Origin: Clostridiales bacterium
Lineage (GTDB): Bacteria; Bacillota; Sulfobacillia; CADDZV01
Direction of reading: 5' to 3'
DNA length: 46,571 bases
Assembly: GCA_902812875.1 (NCBI GenBank)
Contig: CADDZV010000008.1
Coordinates: 1-46,571 of the forward strand
Shown here: positions 1-9,700 of the stretch, piece by piece
Position numbering within the stretch: position 1 is the stretch's first letter
Layout: each line of letters begins with the position of its first letter
Translations under genes and position numbers: made by a program
Notes under the pieces: model-generated
Database searches by the model: none
What the model was told of the DNA's origin: nothing
The model's input: only the letters and a program-made list of their open reading frames with translations

Positions 1-1
1 A

Positions 2-751
2 GAAGGCCTGTGTGACGCTTTTGTGTCGGCCGGCAGCACCGGCGCCGTGATGGCGGCGGGGCTCATCACCCTCGGGCGCCTGCCCGGAGTCGACCGGGCC
101 GGCATCGGCACCATTCTGCCGACCGCAAAGGGGGGGCAGGTGCTCGTGCTGGACTCGGGGGCGAACATGGACGCGCGCCCGCAGCACCTTGCCCAGTATG
201 CGATCCTGGGCTCGGTGTATGCCGAGGTGGCTATGGGCATCGATCACCCGCGGGTGGGCCTTCTCAATGTGGGCGCGGAGGAGGCCAAGGGCAACGAGCT
301 GACCCGGGAGGCTTTTCCACTCTTGCAGACACTCCCAGTGAACTTCCAAGGCAACGCCGAGGCCAACCAGATACACAGCGGCGAGTTTGACGTAGTGGTA
401 TGCGATGGCTTTGCCGGCAACGTGGTTTTGAAGCACACGGAGGGCCTCGCCCGTGCCCTCATGTCCATGATCAAAGCAGAACTCATGAAAGGGCCGGTGA
501 CGACGCTTGGGGCCCTGTTGGCCAGTGGGGCTTTCCGCCGGCTGCAGAAAACCTTGGACCCCCAGGAGTATGGCGGTGCCCCCATGCTCGGCATCAATGG
601 CGTAGTGGTGAAATGCCATGGCAATTCCATGGCAAAAGGAGTGTTCAACGGGCTACAGGTGGCCGCACGGGCGGTGGCCGGCGGGGCGATCCCGGAGATG
701 CAGCGGCGTCTTGGCACCATGGTGGGATTAGCCGCTCTCAACGAGGAGTGA
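2..751 (+). CDS. plsX: phosphate acyltransferase PlsX (5'-truncated by window)
   Basis: PlsX interconverts acyl-ACP and acyl-phosphate, the acyl donor for PlsY in phosphatidic acid synthesis at the membrane. The reading frame is open from base 2, so the start lies outside the window. About 249 residues remain of the usual 330-340. The visible part opens with the family block DAFVSAGSTGAVMAAG (the commoner form has NTG where this has STG). It continues with the DSGANMD and LLNVGAEEAKGNEL blocks, CDGFAGNVVLKHTEG, and the C-terminal GAPMLGINGVVVKCHGNS. The stop is 7 nt before the fabH start, so the two are co-transcribed. Placement at the head of a fab cluster is usual in Firmicutes. Identification is secure from these blocks; upstream neighbours are unknown. 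Confidence 0.96.
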   Translation, partial: EGLCDAFVSAGSTGAVMAAGLITLGRLPGVDRAGIGTILPTAKGGQVLVLDSGANMDARPQHLAQYAILGSVYAEVAMGIDHPRVGLLNVGAEEAKGNELTREAFPLLQTLPVNFQGNAEANQIHSGEFDVVVCDGFAGNVVLKHTEGLARALMSMIKAELMKGPVTTLGALLASGAFRRLQKTLDPQEYGGAPMLGINGVVVKCHGNSMAKGVFNGLQVAARAVAGGAIPEMQRRLGTMVGLAALNEE

Positions 752-758
752 CCATATT

Positions 759-1751
759 TTGGCGGAAGCAGCGATCGGAGTTCGGATTGCCGGGCTCGGC
801 AAGAGCCTGGGCGAAAACATCTTGACCAACGAAGACCTCGAGCGCATGGTGGACACCAGCGACGAGTGGATCCGCACCCGTACCGGCATCGGGACGCGCC
901 ACATCGCCGCCCGTCAGACTGCCACCTCCGATTTGGCATTGCGAGCAGCACGCCAAGCCCTCGACCATGCCAGGCTTGCCCCAAGTGACTTGGATCTGAT
1001 CATCGTGGCCACCGTCACCCCGGATATGGCCTTCCCATCGGTGGCCTGCCTCCTCCAGGCCGAGCTAGCGGCCGGGCACGCCGCCGCGTTCGACCTGTCG
1101 GCAGCTTGCTCCGGCTTCCTGTACAGCCTTGACGTAGGCGCCCGGTTTATCCAGTCGGGCCGCTACCAGCATGTCCTGGTCGTAGGGGCAGAGACGTTGT
1201 CCCGAATCACCGATTACAGCGACCGGCGTACCTGTGTGTTGTTCGGCGACGGGGCCGGGGCAGCCGTATTGGAGCCGGCGCCGGCTGGCAAGGGCATGCT
1301 TTCGAGCGTGCTCGGGGCGGACGGCAACGGCAGGGATCTCATGTACCTGCCTGCCGGCGGATCGCGCCGCCCCGCCAGCATGGAGACGGTACAAACCGGT
1401 CTCCACTACATCAAGATGAACGGGAACGAGGTTTTCAAGTACGCTGTCCGGATCATGGGCGACGTGACCACCCAGGCCTTGTCCGGAGCGGGTCTTGGCG
1501 TGGCGGACGTGGATCTGTTCATACCTCATCAGGCGAATTACCGGATCATCGATGCCACTGCACGCCGCTTGGGGTTACCACCAGAAAAGGTGTTTGTGAA
1601 TATCGAGCGTTACGGCAACATGTCGGCGGCGACCATCCCGATCGCCCTGCGGGAGGCCGAGGAAGAAGGGAGGTTGCGGGACGGGGCAATCGTTGTTCTG
1701 GCTGCGTTTGGTGGCGGTCTCACCTGGGCGGCCAGCGTATGGCGTTGGTAA
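759..1751 (+). CDS. fabH: beta-ketoacyl-ACP synthase III FabH
   Basis: FabH starts type II fatty-acid synthesis by condensing an acyl-CoA primer with malonyl-ACP. The 330-residue protein has normal family length. The thiolase-fold triad is visible: Cys117 in the SAACSGF block, His257 in IPHQAN, and Asn287 in ERYGNMSAATIP. The N-terminal DEWIRTRTGI block is also present. The start is TTG, supported by GAGGAG at 743-748 with 10 nt spacing, and the protein opens MAEAAIGVRIAGLG. It sits 7 nt after plsX and just before a DegV-family gene. Primer preference (acetyl or branched chain) cannot be read from the sequence. No FapR-type operator was noticed in the small gap. Confidence 0.97.
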   Translation: MAEAAIGVRIAGLGKSLGENILTNEDLERMVDTSDEWIRTRTGIGTRHIAARQTATSDLALRAARQALDHARLAPSDLDLIIVATVTPDMAFPSVACLLQAELAAGHAAAFDLSAACSGFLYSLDVGARFIQSGRYQHVLVVGAETLSRITDYSDRRTCVLFGDGAGAAVLEPAPAGKGMLSSVLGADGNGRDLMYLPAGGSRRPASMETVQTGLHYIKMNGNEVFKYAVRIMGDVTTQALSGAGLGVADVDLFIPHQANYRIIDATARRLGLPPEKVFVNIERYGNMSAATIPIALREAEEEGRLRDGAIVVLAAFGGGLTWAASVWRW

Positions 1752-1787
1752 TCGTTGGTTCCAGCAAGGAGAAAGGGGGCGAAGCCT

Positions 1788-2636
1788 GTGGGGAACGTGC
1801 GTATTGTGACCGACAGTACCGCAGATCTGCCGCGCGCGCACGTCGAACAGTACGGGATCACGGTGGTGCCGTTGCGGGTGCATTTCGGGCCCGAAGAATA
1901 CCTTGATGGCGTGGAACTCAGTTCCGAGGAGTTTTTCCAGAAGCTGAAGACGTCTCCGTACCATCCCAAGACCTCTCAGCCCTCGCCGGCTGATTTCGAA
2001 GCCGCCTACCGGCGCCTGCTCGCGGAAAGCACCGATCCGATCATATCGATCCACATTTCGCACAAACTGTCCGGCACCATCCAGTCGGCGCAAATGGCGA
2101 AGATGAGTATTGGAGAGCCGGATATCACGCTGTTTGATACCCTGTCGGCTTCCATGGGGATAGGCGTGCATGTACTCGAGGCCGCGAAGGCTGCCCGAGC
2201 GGGCAAGTCCAAGGAGGAAATTGTTGCCCGCCTTGAACACATACGCAGCCACATGGAAATCGTTTTTGCGGTCGACACGCTAGAGTTTCTTTACAAAAAC
2301 GGGCGGATCGGCAAGGCTCAGGTATGGATTGGCACTGCAATGAATGTAAAACCCATCCTAAGGCTGGAAGAGGGCGAAGTGGTGCCACATGAGCGGCTGC
2401 GAGGCCAGAACCGAGTGATCCCGCGCCTGGTCGAGCTTGCCCGTGCGGCGTTGCCGTCTGGTGCGACTCCCCACGTGTTGATCGTCCACGGTGATGTCAG
2501 TGACCGGGCGAACGAGCTCGCCAACGCACTTGAGTCCGCCTTGGGCGTGGAGGCGATCGAGTCGTACGTCCTGGGCTCGGTGATCGGTACCAACGTAGGG
2601 CCGGGGACGCTGGGGGTTATAGTCTGGTGGGAGTAA
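1788..2636 (+). CDS. DegV family fatty-acid-binding protein (FakB-like)
   Basis: DegV/FakB proteins bind a fatty acid. In the characterised FakA-FakB system they present it to a kinase that makes acyl-phosphate. Here 282 residues start at GTG 1788, 8 nt after AAAGGGGG; an upstream in-frame TTG at 1755 would overlap the ribosome site. Family marks are the N-terminal VTDSTADLP, the HISHKLSGTIQSAQ lipid-pocket loop, FLYKNGRIGKAQ, and the C-terminal GTNVGPGTLGVI. The unusual point is its position between fabH and fabD, where many Clostridia carry fabK. No FakA kinase is in the window. Acyl-phosphate from a FakAB system could be used by PlsX from the same operon; that link is inference. Family assignment is strong; the bound lipid and partner are unknown. 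Confidence 0.9.
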   Translation: MGNVRIVTDSTADLPRAHVEQYGITVVPLRVHFGPEEYLDGVELSSEEFFQKLKTSPYHPKTSQPSPADFEAAYRRLLAESTDPIISIHISHKLSGTIQSAQMAKMSIGEPDITLFDTLSASMGIGVHVLEAAKAARAGKSKEEIVARLEHIRSHMEIVFAVDTLEFLYKNGRIGKAQVWIGTAMNVKPILRLEEGEVVPHERLRGQNRVIPRLVELARAALPSGATPHVLIVHGDVSDRANELANALESALGVEAIESYVLGSVIGTNVGPGTLGVIVWWE

Positions 2637-2660
2637 GAAGGCAGTCAGGGGTCAATCGGT

Positions 2661-3602
2661 ATGGGTAAAGTGGCCTTTCTTTTTCCAGGACAGGGGGCTC
2701 AGTACGCCGGCATGGGACGCGAGCTGGCGATGGCCTTTCCGGCAGCATTGCAGGTGCTTGAACAGGCTAGCCAAGAGGTAGGCTTTGATCTCGTCCGGTT
2801 ATGCTTTGAGGGTCCAGAAGAAGAGCTGGTCAAGACAGCGAATGCGCAACCGGCCATCCTGGCCGTCAGCCTAGCCGTGGCGGCAGTGCTCAAAGATCAC
2901 GGCATACAGCCCGACGGGGCGGCCGGCCTCAGCCTGGGAGAATACGGGGCCCTCACGGTGGCCGGGGCCTTGCCGTTTCCAGAAGTGATACGGCTGGTGC
3001 ACCTGCGGGGACAGTTTATGCAGGAGGCCGTGCCGCTCGGCGTCGGCGCCATGGCGGCTATCATCGGGCTTGACAGTAACGTGGTGGAGGACATCTGCAG
3101 GCAAGCCGCGGACCACCAGGTCGTCCTGCCCGCCAACTACAACTGCCCCGGCCAGATCGTCATTGCCGGCCACGCGGAGGCAGTGGAACGAGCGATGGAT
3201 CTTTGCCGGCAGGCCGGTGCCCGACGCGTCGCCAAACTTGCTGTTTCCGCTCCGTTCCATACGCCTCTGCTTGCTCCGGCGTCCGAACGCCTTGCCGAGG
3301 TGCTCGCGGGGGTGCCGGTAGGGAGCATGGCGATCCCGGTGGCCAGCAACGTTAGCGGCGACATCATCGCGGATGCCGGCGCAATCAAGGACCTGTTGGT
3401 GCGACAAGTCGCAAGCCCAGTCCGCTTTGAAGACAACGTACGGGCGCTCGGACGCCTGGGCTTTGACATCTTCGTGGAAGTTGGTCCAGGTAGAAGCCTC
3501 GGTGGCTTTGTCCGGCGCATCCTCCCGTCTGCGAAGACGTATGCCGTGGAGGATACGGCCTCGCTGGCCGCCGCCCTTGAATCGTTAAGGGGGGTTTGCT
3601 AA
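2661..3602 (+). CDS. fabD: malonyl-CoA:ACP transacylase FabD
   Basis: FabD moves malonyl groups from CoA to acyl carrier protein for chain elongation in the cytoplasm. The 313-residue protein matches the usual length of about 310. The FLFPGQGAQYAGMG block is at residues 7-19. The nucleophile is Ser91 in GLSLGEY, Arg116 lies in the HLRGQFMQEA block and binds the malonyl carboxylate, and the catalytic His200 is in SAPFHTPLL. The ATG at 2661 is preceded by a weak AGGGG site. It lies 24 nt after the DegV gene and 1 nt before fabG, so it belongs to the same operon. Nothing is missing from the active site. Confidence 0.97.
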   Translation: MGKVAFLFPGQGAQYAGMGRELAMAFPAALQVLEQASQEVGFDLVRLCFEGPEEELVKTANAQPAILAVSLAVAAVLKDHGIQPDGAAGLSLGEYGALTVAGALPFPEVIRLVHLRGQFMQEAVPLGVGAMAAIIGLDSNVVEDICRQAADHQVVLPANYNCPGQIVIAGHAEAVERAMDLCRQAGARRVAKLAVSAPFHTPLLAPASERLAEVLAGVPVGSMAIPVASNVSGDIIADAGAIKDLLVRQVASPVRFEDNVRALGRLGFDIFVEVGPGRSLGGFVRRILPSAKTYAVEDTASLAAALESLRGVC

Positions 3603-3603
3603 C

Positions 3604-4350
3604 ATGGCGATGAATTTGCGGGTAGCCCTTGTCACTGGTGCGTCCCGCGGCATCGGACGGGCCTGCGCCCTGGCTCTGGCCCGGGACGGCTTCCGGATTG
3701 TGGTGCACTACCACCAGGCCGCTGACCTCGCTCGCGAGACCGCACAGGCCATTGTTGAAGCGGGCGGCGAGGCCATCACTGTGGGCGGCGACGTGCAGCA
3801 GGCGGAAGAGGCCGAGCGGGTCGTCAAAACCGCTTTGGACCAGTGGGGGCGGCTGGACGTACTGGTGAACAATGCGGGCGTTACTCGCGATGACCTGGTC
3901 CTTCGCCTCAAGGAACAGGACTGGGACGCCGTCATCAACGTTAACCTCAAGGGGGTGTTCCTGGTCACGAAGGCGGCGTTGCGGCCCATGGTACGTGCCC
4001 GGTACGGGCGCATCATCAACATTGCCTCGGTGGCAGGGCTCGCTGGCAACCCGGGACAGGCAAATTATGCGGCCTCCAAAGCGGGTGTGATCGGATTCAC
4101 CAAATCGCTTGCACTGGAAGTGGCCAGCCGGAACATCACCGTCAACGCTGTCGCACCCGGGCTCGTGGAAACTGACATGACAGCCGCGATGCCGGAAGCC
4201 GCTCGTGTACGCCTTCTCGCCAATATTCCGCTCGGCAGAGCCGCCCGGCCGGAAGAAGTCGCGTTCGCCGTAAGCTTTCTTGCGTCCGAGCAGGCATCCT
4301 ACATCACAGGTCAGACTATAAACGTTAGCGGTGGATTGGTTATTAGCTGA
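3604..4350 (+). CDS. fabG: 3-oxoacyl-ACP reductase FabG
   Basis: FabG performs the NADPH-dependent reduction of 3-oxoacyl-ACP, the first reduction in each elongation cycle. It is a 248-residue short-chain dehydrogenase. The cofactor loop TGASRGIG is at residues 11-18 and NNAG at 89-92. The catalytic set is Asn114, Ser142, Tyr155 and Lys159, with the YAASK pentapeptide intact. The C-terminal ITGQTINVSGG block is typical of FabG. The start at 3604 follows AAGGGGGG at 3587-3594 with 9 nt spacing; a second ATG two codons on (3610) is possible. It begins 1 nt after the fabD stop and is followed by acpP, the standard fabD-fabG-acpP-fabF order. Confidence 0.97.
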   Translation: MAMNLRVALVTGASRGIGRACALALARDGFRIVVHYHQAADLARETAQAIVEAGGEAITVGGDVQQAEEAERVVKTALDQWGRLDVLVNNAGVTRDDLVLRLKEQDWDAVINVNLKGVFLVTKAALRPMVRARYGRIINIASVAGLAGNPGQANYAASKAGVIGFTKSLALEVASRNITVNAVAPGLVETDMTAAMPEAARVRLLANIPLGRAARPEEVAFAVSFLASEQASYITGQTINVSGGLVIS

Positions 4351-4368
4351 ACGTCGGAGGTGGTCAGC

Positions 4369-4617
4369 ATGGCTAAATCACAGGACGAAATTTTCCAGGA
4401 GTTGCGGTCAATCATTGCCGACCAGCTTGGGGTCAAGGCGGAGGACGTCACCATGGACTCATCTTTTACCGACGACCTCGGTGCTGATTCCCTGGACATT
4501 GTCGAACTGATCATGGCCCTCGAAGAAGAATTTGGCCTGGAGATACCGGACGAGGATGCCGAAAAGATTGTGACGGTGGGCGACGCGGTCGACTACGTCG
4601 CCAATCACGTCGGTTGA
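4369..4617 (+). CDS. acpP: acyl carrier protein
   Basis: Acyl carrier protein holds growing acyl chains on a 4'-phosphopantetheine arm. The 82-residue acidic protein carries the attachment motif [10 protein letters not shown] with Ser41 as the modified residue. It has the family's helix II and the C-terminal block [17 protein letters not shown]. The ATG at 4369 is 8 nt after CGGAGG (4355-4360). An upstream GTG at 4360 overlaps the ribosome site and is rejected. It lies between fabG and fabF. A strong hairpin follows it at 4652-4684, which may let acpP be expressed above fabF, as suits an abundant carrier protein; that is inference. Confidence 0.98.
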   Translation: MAKSQDEIFQELRSIIADQLGVKAEDVTMDSSFTDDLGADSLDIVELIMALEEEFGLEIPDEDAEKIVTVGDAVDYVANHVG

Positions 4618-4651
4618 CGGCCAGGCGTACACCCACATGAACATATGCCCG

Positions 4652-4684
4652 CCCGGAAAGCCCGCACCCTGTGGGCTTTCCGGG
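4652..4684 (+). terminator. hairpin between acpP and fabF (partial terminator or attenuator)
   Basis: The arm CCCGGAAAGCCC (4652-4663) is perfectly complementary to GGGCTTTCCGGG (4673-4684), with a 9-nt loop. Only TTT follows before GAG, so the U-tract is weak. It may partly terminate transcription or stabilise the acpP message, and it lies just upstream of the fabF ribosome site at 4695-4699. Confidence 0.6.
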
Positions 4685-4708
4685 TTTGAGGAGCAGGAGC
4701 TGGTTGGC

Positions 4709-5950
4709 ATGGCTGAACGCGTGGTGGTCACCGGGTTGGGAGCGGTGACCCCTGTTGGTATTGGCTTGGAAGAGTTTTGGGATGGGCTCGTATCTGGACG
4801 TTCGGGTATTGACCGGCTGGGCTGGCTCGCGGAAAACGGTTACGAGGTGCAAATCGGCGGCTACATAGCTGGATTTGACCCTGTCCAGTACATGGAGCGT
4901 AAAGAGGCACGTCATACCGACCGGTTTATACAGCTGGCGGTGGCGGCAGCTGATATGGCTATCAGTGATGCGGGGCTTGACTTCAGCCACGAGGACCGTG
5001 ACCGCGTGGGAATAGTCATCGGTTCTGGGATCGGCGGTATCGGGACCATGTCAGAACAGATTACGGTCCTGAATGAAAAAGGTCCTAGCCGGGTAAGCCC
5101 GTTTCTTATTCCCAGCATGATCATCAACATGGCGCCTGGTTATCTGGCTATCCGCTACGGCGTCCGGGGACCCAACACCAGCACCGTGAGCGCGTGTGCC
5201 TCCTCGGCCAACGCCATCGGCGAGGCGTACCGGCTGTTGCAGCGGCTCGACGCGGACGTTGTGATCTGCGGAGGGGCGGAGGCCCCGCTGGTCCCCATTG
5301 CCTACGCCGGCTTCATATCCATGCAGGCTTTGTCAAAACATAACGACGATCCCAAGCGGGCATCGCGGCCGTTCGATCGCCGGCGCGATGGTTTCGTGAT
5401 GGCGGAAGGGGCCGGGGTGCTCGTTCTGGAAACCCTTAGCCATGCGAAGGCCCGGGGGGCGCGGATCCGCGCCGAGGTCGTCGGGTACGGCCTGACGGCC
5501 GACGCTTACCACATGGTCCATCCTGACCCGGAAGGCGACGGCGGCGCCCGTGCCATGGCGATGGCGATGGCGGAAGCGGGGCTGTCAACGAAGGACGTGG
5601 ATTACATCAATGCACACGGAACCAGCACGCCGCTAAACGACAAGATCGAAACCATGGCCATCAAACGGGTTTTGGGGGCTGATGCGCACCGGGTTGCGAT
5701 CAGTTCCACCAAGTCGATGACTGGGCATCTACTGGGAGCGGCAGGGGCAGTGGAGGCGATTGCCAGCGTGCTTGCCATCGAGCGTGGGGTGATCCCGCCG
5801 ACCATCAATTACGAAGAGGCTGACCCGGACTGCGACCTTGACTATGTGCCCAATGTGGCCAGGCAGACGGTAGTGCGGGCAGCCTTGTCTAATTCTTTCG
5901 GTTTCGGCGGCCAGAACGTGTGTCTGGCCCTTCGCAGGTTTGAGGAATGA
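4709..5950 (+). CDS. fabF: beta-ketoacyl-ACP synthase II FabF
   Basis: FabF catalyses the condensing step of fatty-acid elongation. The 413-residue protein is the normal length. The Cys-His-His triad is present: Cys163 in VSACASS, His303 in NAHGTSTPLND, and His340 in MTGHLLGAAG. The C-terminal SNSFGFGGQN loop is intact. The ATG at 4709 follows AGGAG (4695-4699) with 9 nt spacing. The frame is open further upstream, from 4637, but that part covers the acpP-fabF hairpin and encodes no family sequence. The stop overlaps the rnc start (ATGA), so the two genes are translationally linked. No enoyl-ACP reductase or fabZ is in the cluster. Confidence 0.97.
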   Translation: MAERVVVTGLGAVTPVGIGLEEFWDGLVSGRSGIDRLGWLAENGYEVQIGGYIAGFDPVQYMERKEARHTDRFIQLAVAAADMAISDAGLDFSHEDRDRVGIVIGSGIGGIGTMSEQITVLNEKGPSRVSPFLIPSMIINMAPGYLAIRYGVRGPNTSTVSACASSANAIGEAYRLLQRLDADVVICGGAEAPLVPIAYAGFISMQALSKHNDDPKRASRPFDRRRDGFVMAEGAGVLVLETLSHAKARGARIRAEVVGYGLTADAYHMVHPDPEGDGGARAMAMAMAEAGLSTKDVDYINAHGTSTPLNDKIETMAIKRVLGADAHRVAISSTKSMTGHLLGAAGAVEAIASVLAIERGVIPPTINYEEADPDCDLDYVPNVARQTVVRAALSNSFGFGGQNVCLALRRFEE

Positions 5951-6687
5951 GCGCAAGCGACCTGCACCGTGCGACCCTGACGCAACGTCTTTTGGGCGAG
6001 CATGTGCTTTTTCGCCAAGCGGTTACGCACCCTTCGTATGTGCACGAAAATCCTGGGAACGCCACCGGCGACAACGAGCGCCTTGAATACCTTGGCGATG
6101 CCGTAGTGGGGCTCGCCGTGGCCTCCTTACTGTACGAGGCACTGCCGGAGGCCCCGGAGGGAGAGCTGACCCGGCTGCGGGCGAGGCTGGTGCGCCAGTC
6201 TTCGCTCGCTCGGGTGGCACGGGAAATTGGGCTTGACCAGGTGCTGTTACTTGGGCGCGGGGAGGAACTGACCGGCGGGCGGGAAAAAGAATCCGTGCTT
6301 GGTTCCACGTTCGAGGCCTGGTGTGGGGCCTACTATCTGGTCCACGGCTTCGACGCCGCCCTGGCCTATATAAAGGACAATCTGGCACCACTCTTGCGCG
6401 AGGCTTTGGAGGCGACGGAGCCTTTCGACGCCAAGGGGAAGCTCCAGGCACTGGTGCAGGCCGGCAACGCCGGTTTTCCTGGAACGGTTCTGGAGTACCG
6501 CGTGGCGAGGGAGGACGGTCCCCCCCACCAAAAACACTTCTGGGTCGATGTGCTTTTGGATGGCACCGTTTTGGGGTCGGGGGAAGGGCGCAGCAAAAAG
6601 GAAGCAGAGGAGAAGGCCGCACAGGCAGCGTTATCCCGCATCCAAGAGCTTTTCCTGCCTGGCCCGGCTTCCCATCCGGAAACCTAA
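5947..6687 (+). CDS. rnc: ribonuclease III (unusual active-site residue)
   Basis: RNase III cleaves double-stranded RNA in rRNA maturation and mRNA turnover. The 246 residues contain a nuclease domain (about 10-155) with signature NERLEYLGDAVVG at 43-55, and a dsRNA-binding domain (about 160-235) ending in the RSKKEAEEKAAQAAL helix. The acidic residues Glu47, Asp51 and Glu123 are in place. By motif alignment, the position normally holding Asp in LADxFEA (a metal ligand) is Ser120 in LGSTFEAW. The downstream YLD motif has also become YLV. The ATG overlaps the fabF stop by 4 nt. The rnc-smc-ftsY order is the Firmicutes norm. It is RNase III by fold and context; its catalytic strength is uncertain. 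Confidence 0.93.
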   Translation: MSASDLHRATLTQRLLGEHVLFRQAVTHPSYVHENPGNATGDNERLEYLGDAVVGLAVASLLYEALPEAPEGELTRLRARLVRQSSLARVAREIGLDQVLLLGRGEELTGGREKESVLGSTFEAWCGAYYLVHGFDAALAYIKDNLAPLLREALEATEPFDAKGKLQALVQAGNAGFPGTVLEYRVAREDGPPHQKHFWVDVLLDGTVLGSGEGRSKKEAEEKAAQAALSRIQELFLPGPASHPET

Positions 6688-6714
6688 TCTCGGCGGAACG
6701 GTGGACGGCCACGG

Positions 6715-9700
6715 GTGTTTCTCAAACGGATTGAACTCATAGGTTTCAAGTCTTTCGCCAACAGAGTGGTTATCGATCTGGCCCCTGGGGTTACGGCCGT
6801 CGTGGGTCCAAACGGTAGCGGCAAGAGTAACCTCGGCGACGCCTTGCGGTGGGTACTCGGTGAAACCACCACCAGGACATTGCGTGCTACGCGGGTGGAG
6901 GAGCTTATATTCGCCGGGTCCGCCACCCGCAAAGCCCAAGGCATGTGCGAGGTCACCGTTACGCTCGACAACTCCCGGGGCGAGCTTCCGCTTGCCTACC
7001 AGGAAGTCAGCATCACCCGCCGGGCGTTCCGGAACGGCCAGAGTGAATATCTCCTGAACGGCACCGTCTGCCGGCTGAAGGATGTTCTCGATGTTCTGGC
7101 CGGGACCGGCCTAGGGCAGGGCGGCTATGCCCTCGTCGGGCAGGGAGAAATCGACGCCATCCTGTCGGCCAGGCCGGAGGAGCGCCGGCTTTATTTTGAG
7201 GAAGCGGCCGGCATTGTGCGCTACCGGCGCCGACAGGCCGAAGCCCTCGACCGGCTGGAGCGCACGGAGCAATCCCTGGTGCGCCTTGGGGACATTCTCG
7301 CCGAGATTGAGGCCGAGCTCGGCCCCATACGGGAGCAGGCCGAACGGGCCGCGGTGTTCCTCGCCCGCCAGCAGGAGCTCGACTCGCTGCAGCTGGCGTT
7401 ATACGAACATGACCTGGCTTGGCTGCACGCGTCGTTGGAGTCGGTGGCGGAGCAGCTTGCCGAAATTGACCGGCAAACTGCCGCCATTGCGGGCAACGAA
7501 GCCGACGTGGCTCGACGCCTAGATGCTGCCAACCGCGAGCTCGAAGCCCTGGAACGCGAAATCAGTGTCTGGCGCCGCACGATGGCCGGGGCGCGCCGGG
7601 AGGAGGAACGGGCTTTTGCCGACCTGCGGCTTGGCCAGGAACGCTTGGAACGCGTCGCTGCTGATCTTGCCCGCTACGCACGGGAGGCAAAAGAGCTTCG
7701 GGAGCGCAGGCAGGCTTTGGATGAAGAGATCCAGGTCTTTGAGCAGCGCCGTGCCAGTGGCCTTCTAGAGTTGGCAGCCGTGGAAGAGGACCTTCACTCG
7801 GCCTTGCTGGAGCTGGACGCAGAAAAAAGGGCTTTTCTCGCGGCACAGGAAAGGTACGAGGCTGAAAAAAGCACCCGGCAGCGTGTTGAAAAAGGTCTTG
7901 CCGAGCGGCGAGGCCTGCTGGCTTCCCTCGAGCGCGAGATGGCTGCCGCCGAGGGCAGGCTGGAAGAACTGGAGCGTGATTTGGCACGTATCTCGGCCCG
8001 GCATGCCGCGGCCAAGGAGGAATGGCTACAGGCAAAGGAGAGGGCAGAGGGCACGCGCGTGCATGAGGCGGAGCTGCGGTCTTTTCTTCCGCCGTTGCGG
8101 GCGGAGGTCAAAACAAGGCAGGATGAGCTTGATGACCTGCAGGCCAGACTGGACTCGGTGCGGCAGGAGTTGGCCCGGGTCGGTGCCAGGCGGCAAGCAC
8201 TGCAAGAACTTGGCTTCCGCTCCCGGTCGGAAACCCCTGGCCTGCAGGCGTTACTGATGGAAGCGCGTAAGGCGTCGCCTGCGATCCAGGGCGTGCTAGG
8301 GCTCTTGGCCGAGTTGATCGAGGTGCCGAAGGCTGAGCAGCCGCAGGTGGAGACAGCCCTAGGCGACCTCGGATATCTGGTGGTGGTACAGCACCGGCGG
8401 GCGCTTGAGGAGACGCGGCACTTTGTCCGGGAGCACGGTGGGGGGCCGGTCATGCTGGTGGCCCTAAGCGAGGTGCCTCCGTGCCCCGGCTTCGATCCGC
8501 ACACGGACGGCTGGGAGTCGCTGGCCACGCGTGTGCGTTATCCACCGGAGCTTGGCCCACTCGTCGGGTGGCTTTTGGGACCGGTGATGGTACCTCGCCT
8601 GGGGGCTGTGGCGTCCGACGTTGTTCCTGGCACTGCAAGCCCCGGCCTTGTGTGGCTATACCCGGATGGCCACATTGTGACGGCATGGGGCGGTCACAAA
8701 TGGCCGGAGGCAAAGGCTGCCGCCACCGGACCCGTAGCCGTGGCGGCCGAAATCCGCGATCTGCAGCTGACCATGGCTGGGCTCGAACATGATTTGGCGA
8801 CCACCCAATCCGCATGGGAAAATGCCCGCGCTGTCCTGGCAACCGAGCGGGCACGTCTCGACGCGCTGGAAAAAAAGCTTTCCGAGGCTTCACGCGAAAT
8901 GGCTGTGCTCCAAAATGCCGAGGCAGCCGCTAAGCGTAACCTTGAACAGCTGGCGGCAGAACTTCAGCGCCTGCAAGATGCCCGCGCTGCCCTTGTACAA
9001 GCAAACCAGGATCGCGAAACCCGCCGCGCGACCATCAGGCAGGAGATTGCCCAGCTGGAAGAGAACTACAGCCGCTGGCAGGCGGGACTTGACCCGCTGG
9101 CTGATACCCTGACTGCCCGGCAGCGGGAATGGCAGGAAAAGACACAGGCGACGACGGCCATCAGAGAGAAAAAAGTCTTGTTGGAGGCTCAGCTCGCGCG
9201 GGCGACCGAGGAAAGCCAACGTGCCCAAAAAGAGCTCGCTGCGATTAGCCGCCGCCTGGCCGACCTTGAGCGGTTGACAGATGAGGCCGAACGCCTCAAA
9301 CAACAACACGAGGCCGTCCTTAACCATGCCCGGACGCGCATTGACCAGGCCAGGCAAGCAGGGCGGGCAGCCGAACAAAGGTTGGCGGAGCTGATCGCCT
9401 CACAGCAGGAGCTTGGCCAGCGGCGAACAGGGCTTTTGGCGGAACAGGATGCCTACCGCCAACGGCTTTCCGAGCTCGGGGGCCGACGCCATCGTCTCGA
9501 GACCCACCAGGCACGTCTGGAAACCGAACTGGAAGCTGTGGTCCGGTCGGTCGAAGAGCGTTATCCACAGGCCGAGGAAGAACTCCTGCACCGGGTCCGG
9601 AACGGAGCACGGGACGGGCAGGCTTTCGATCGGGCGGGGGCGTTATCCCGTCTCGCGGAGCTGCGCGAAGAAATCGCTGCTCTCGGTAGCGTCAATGTCG

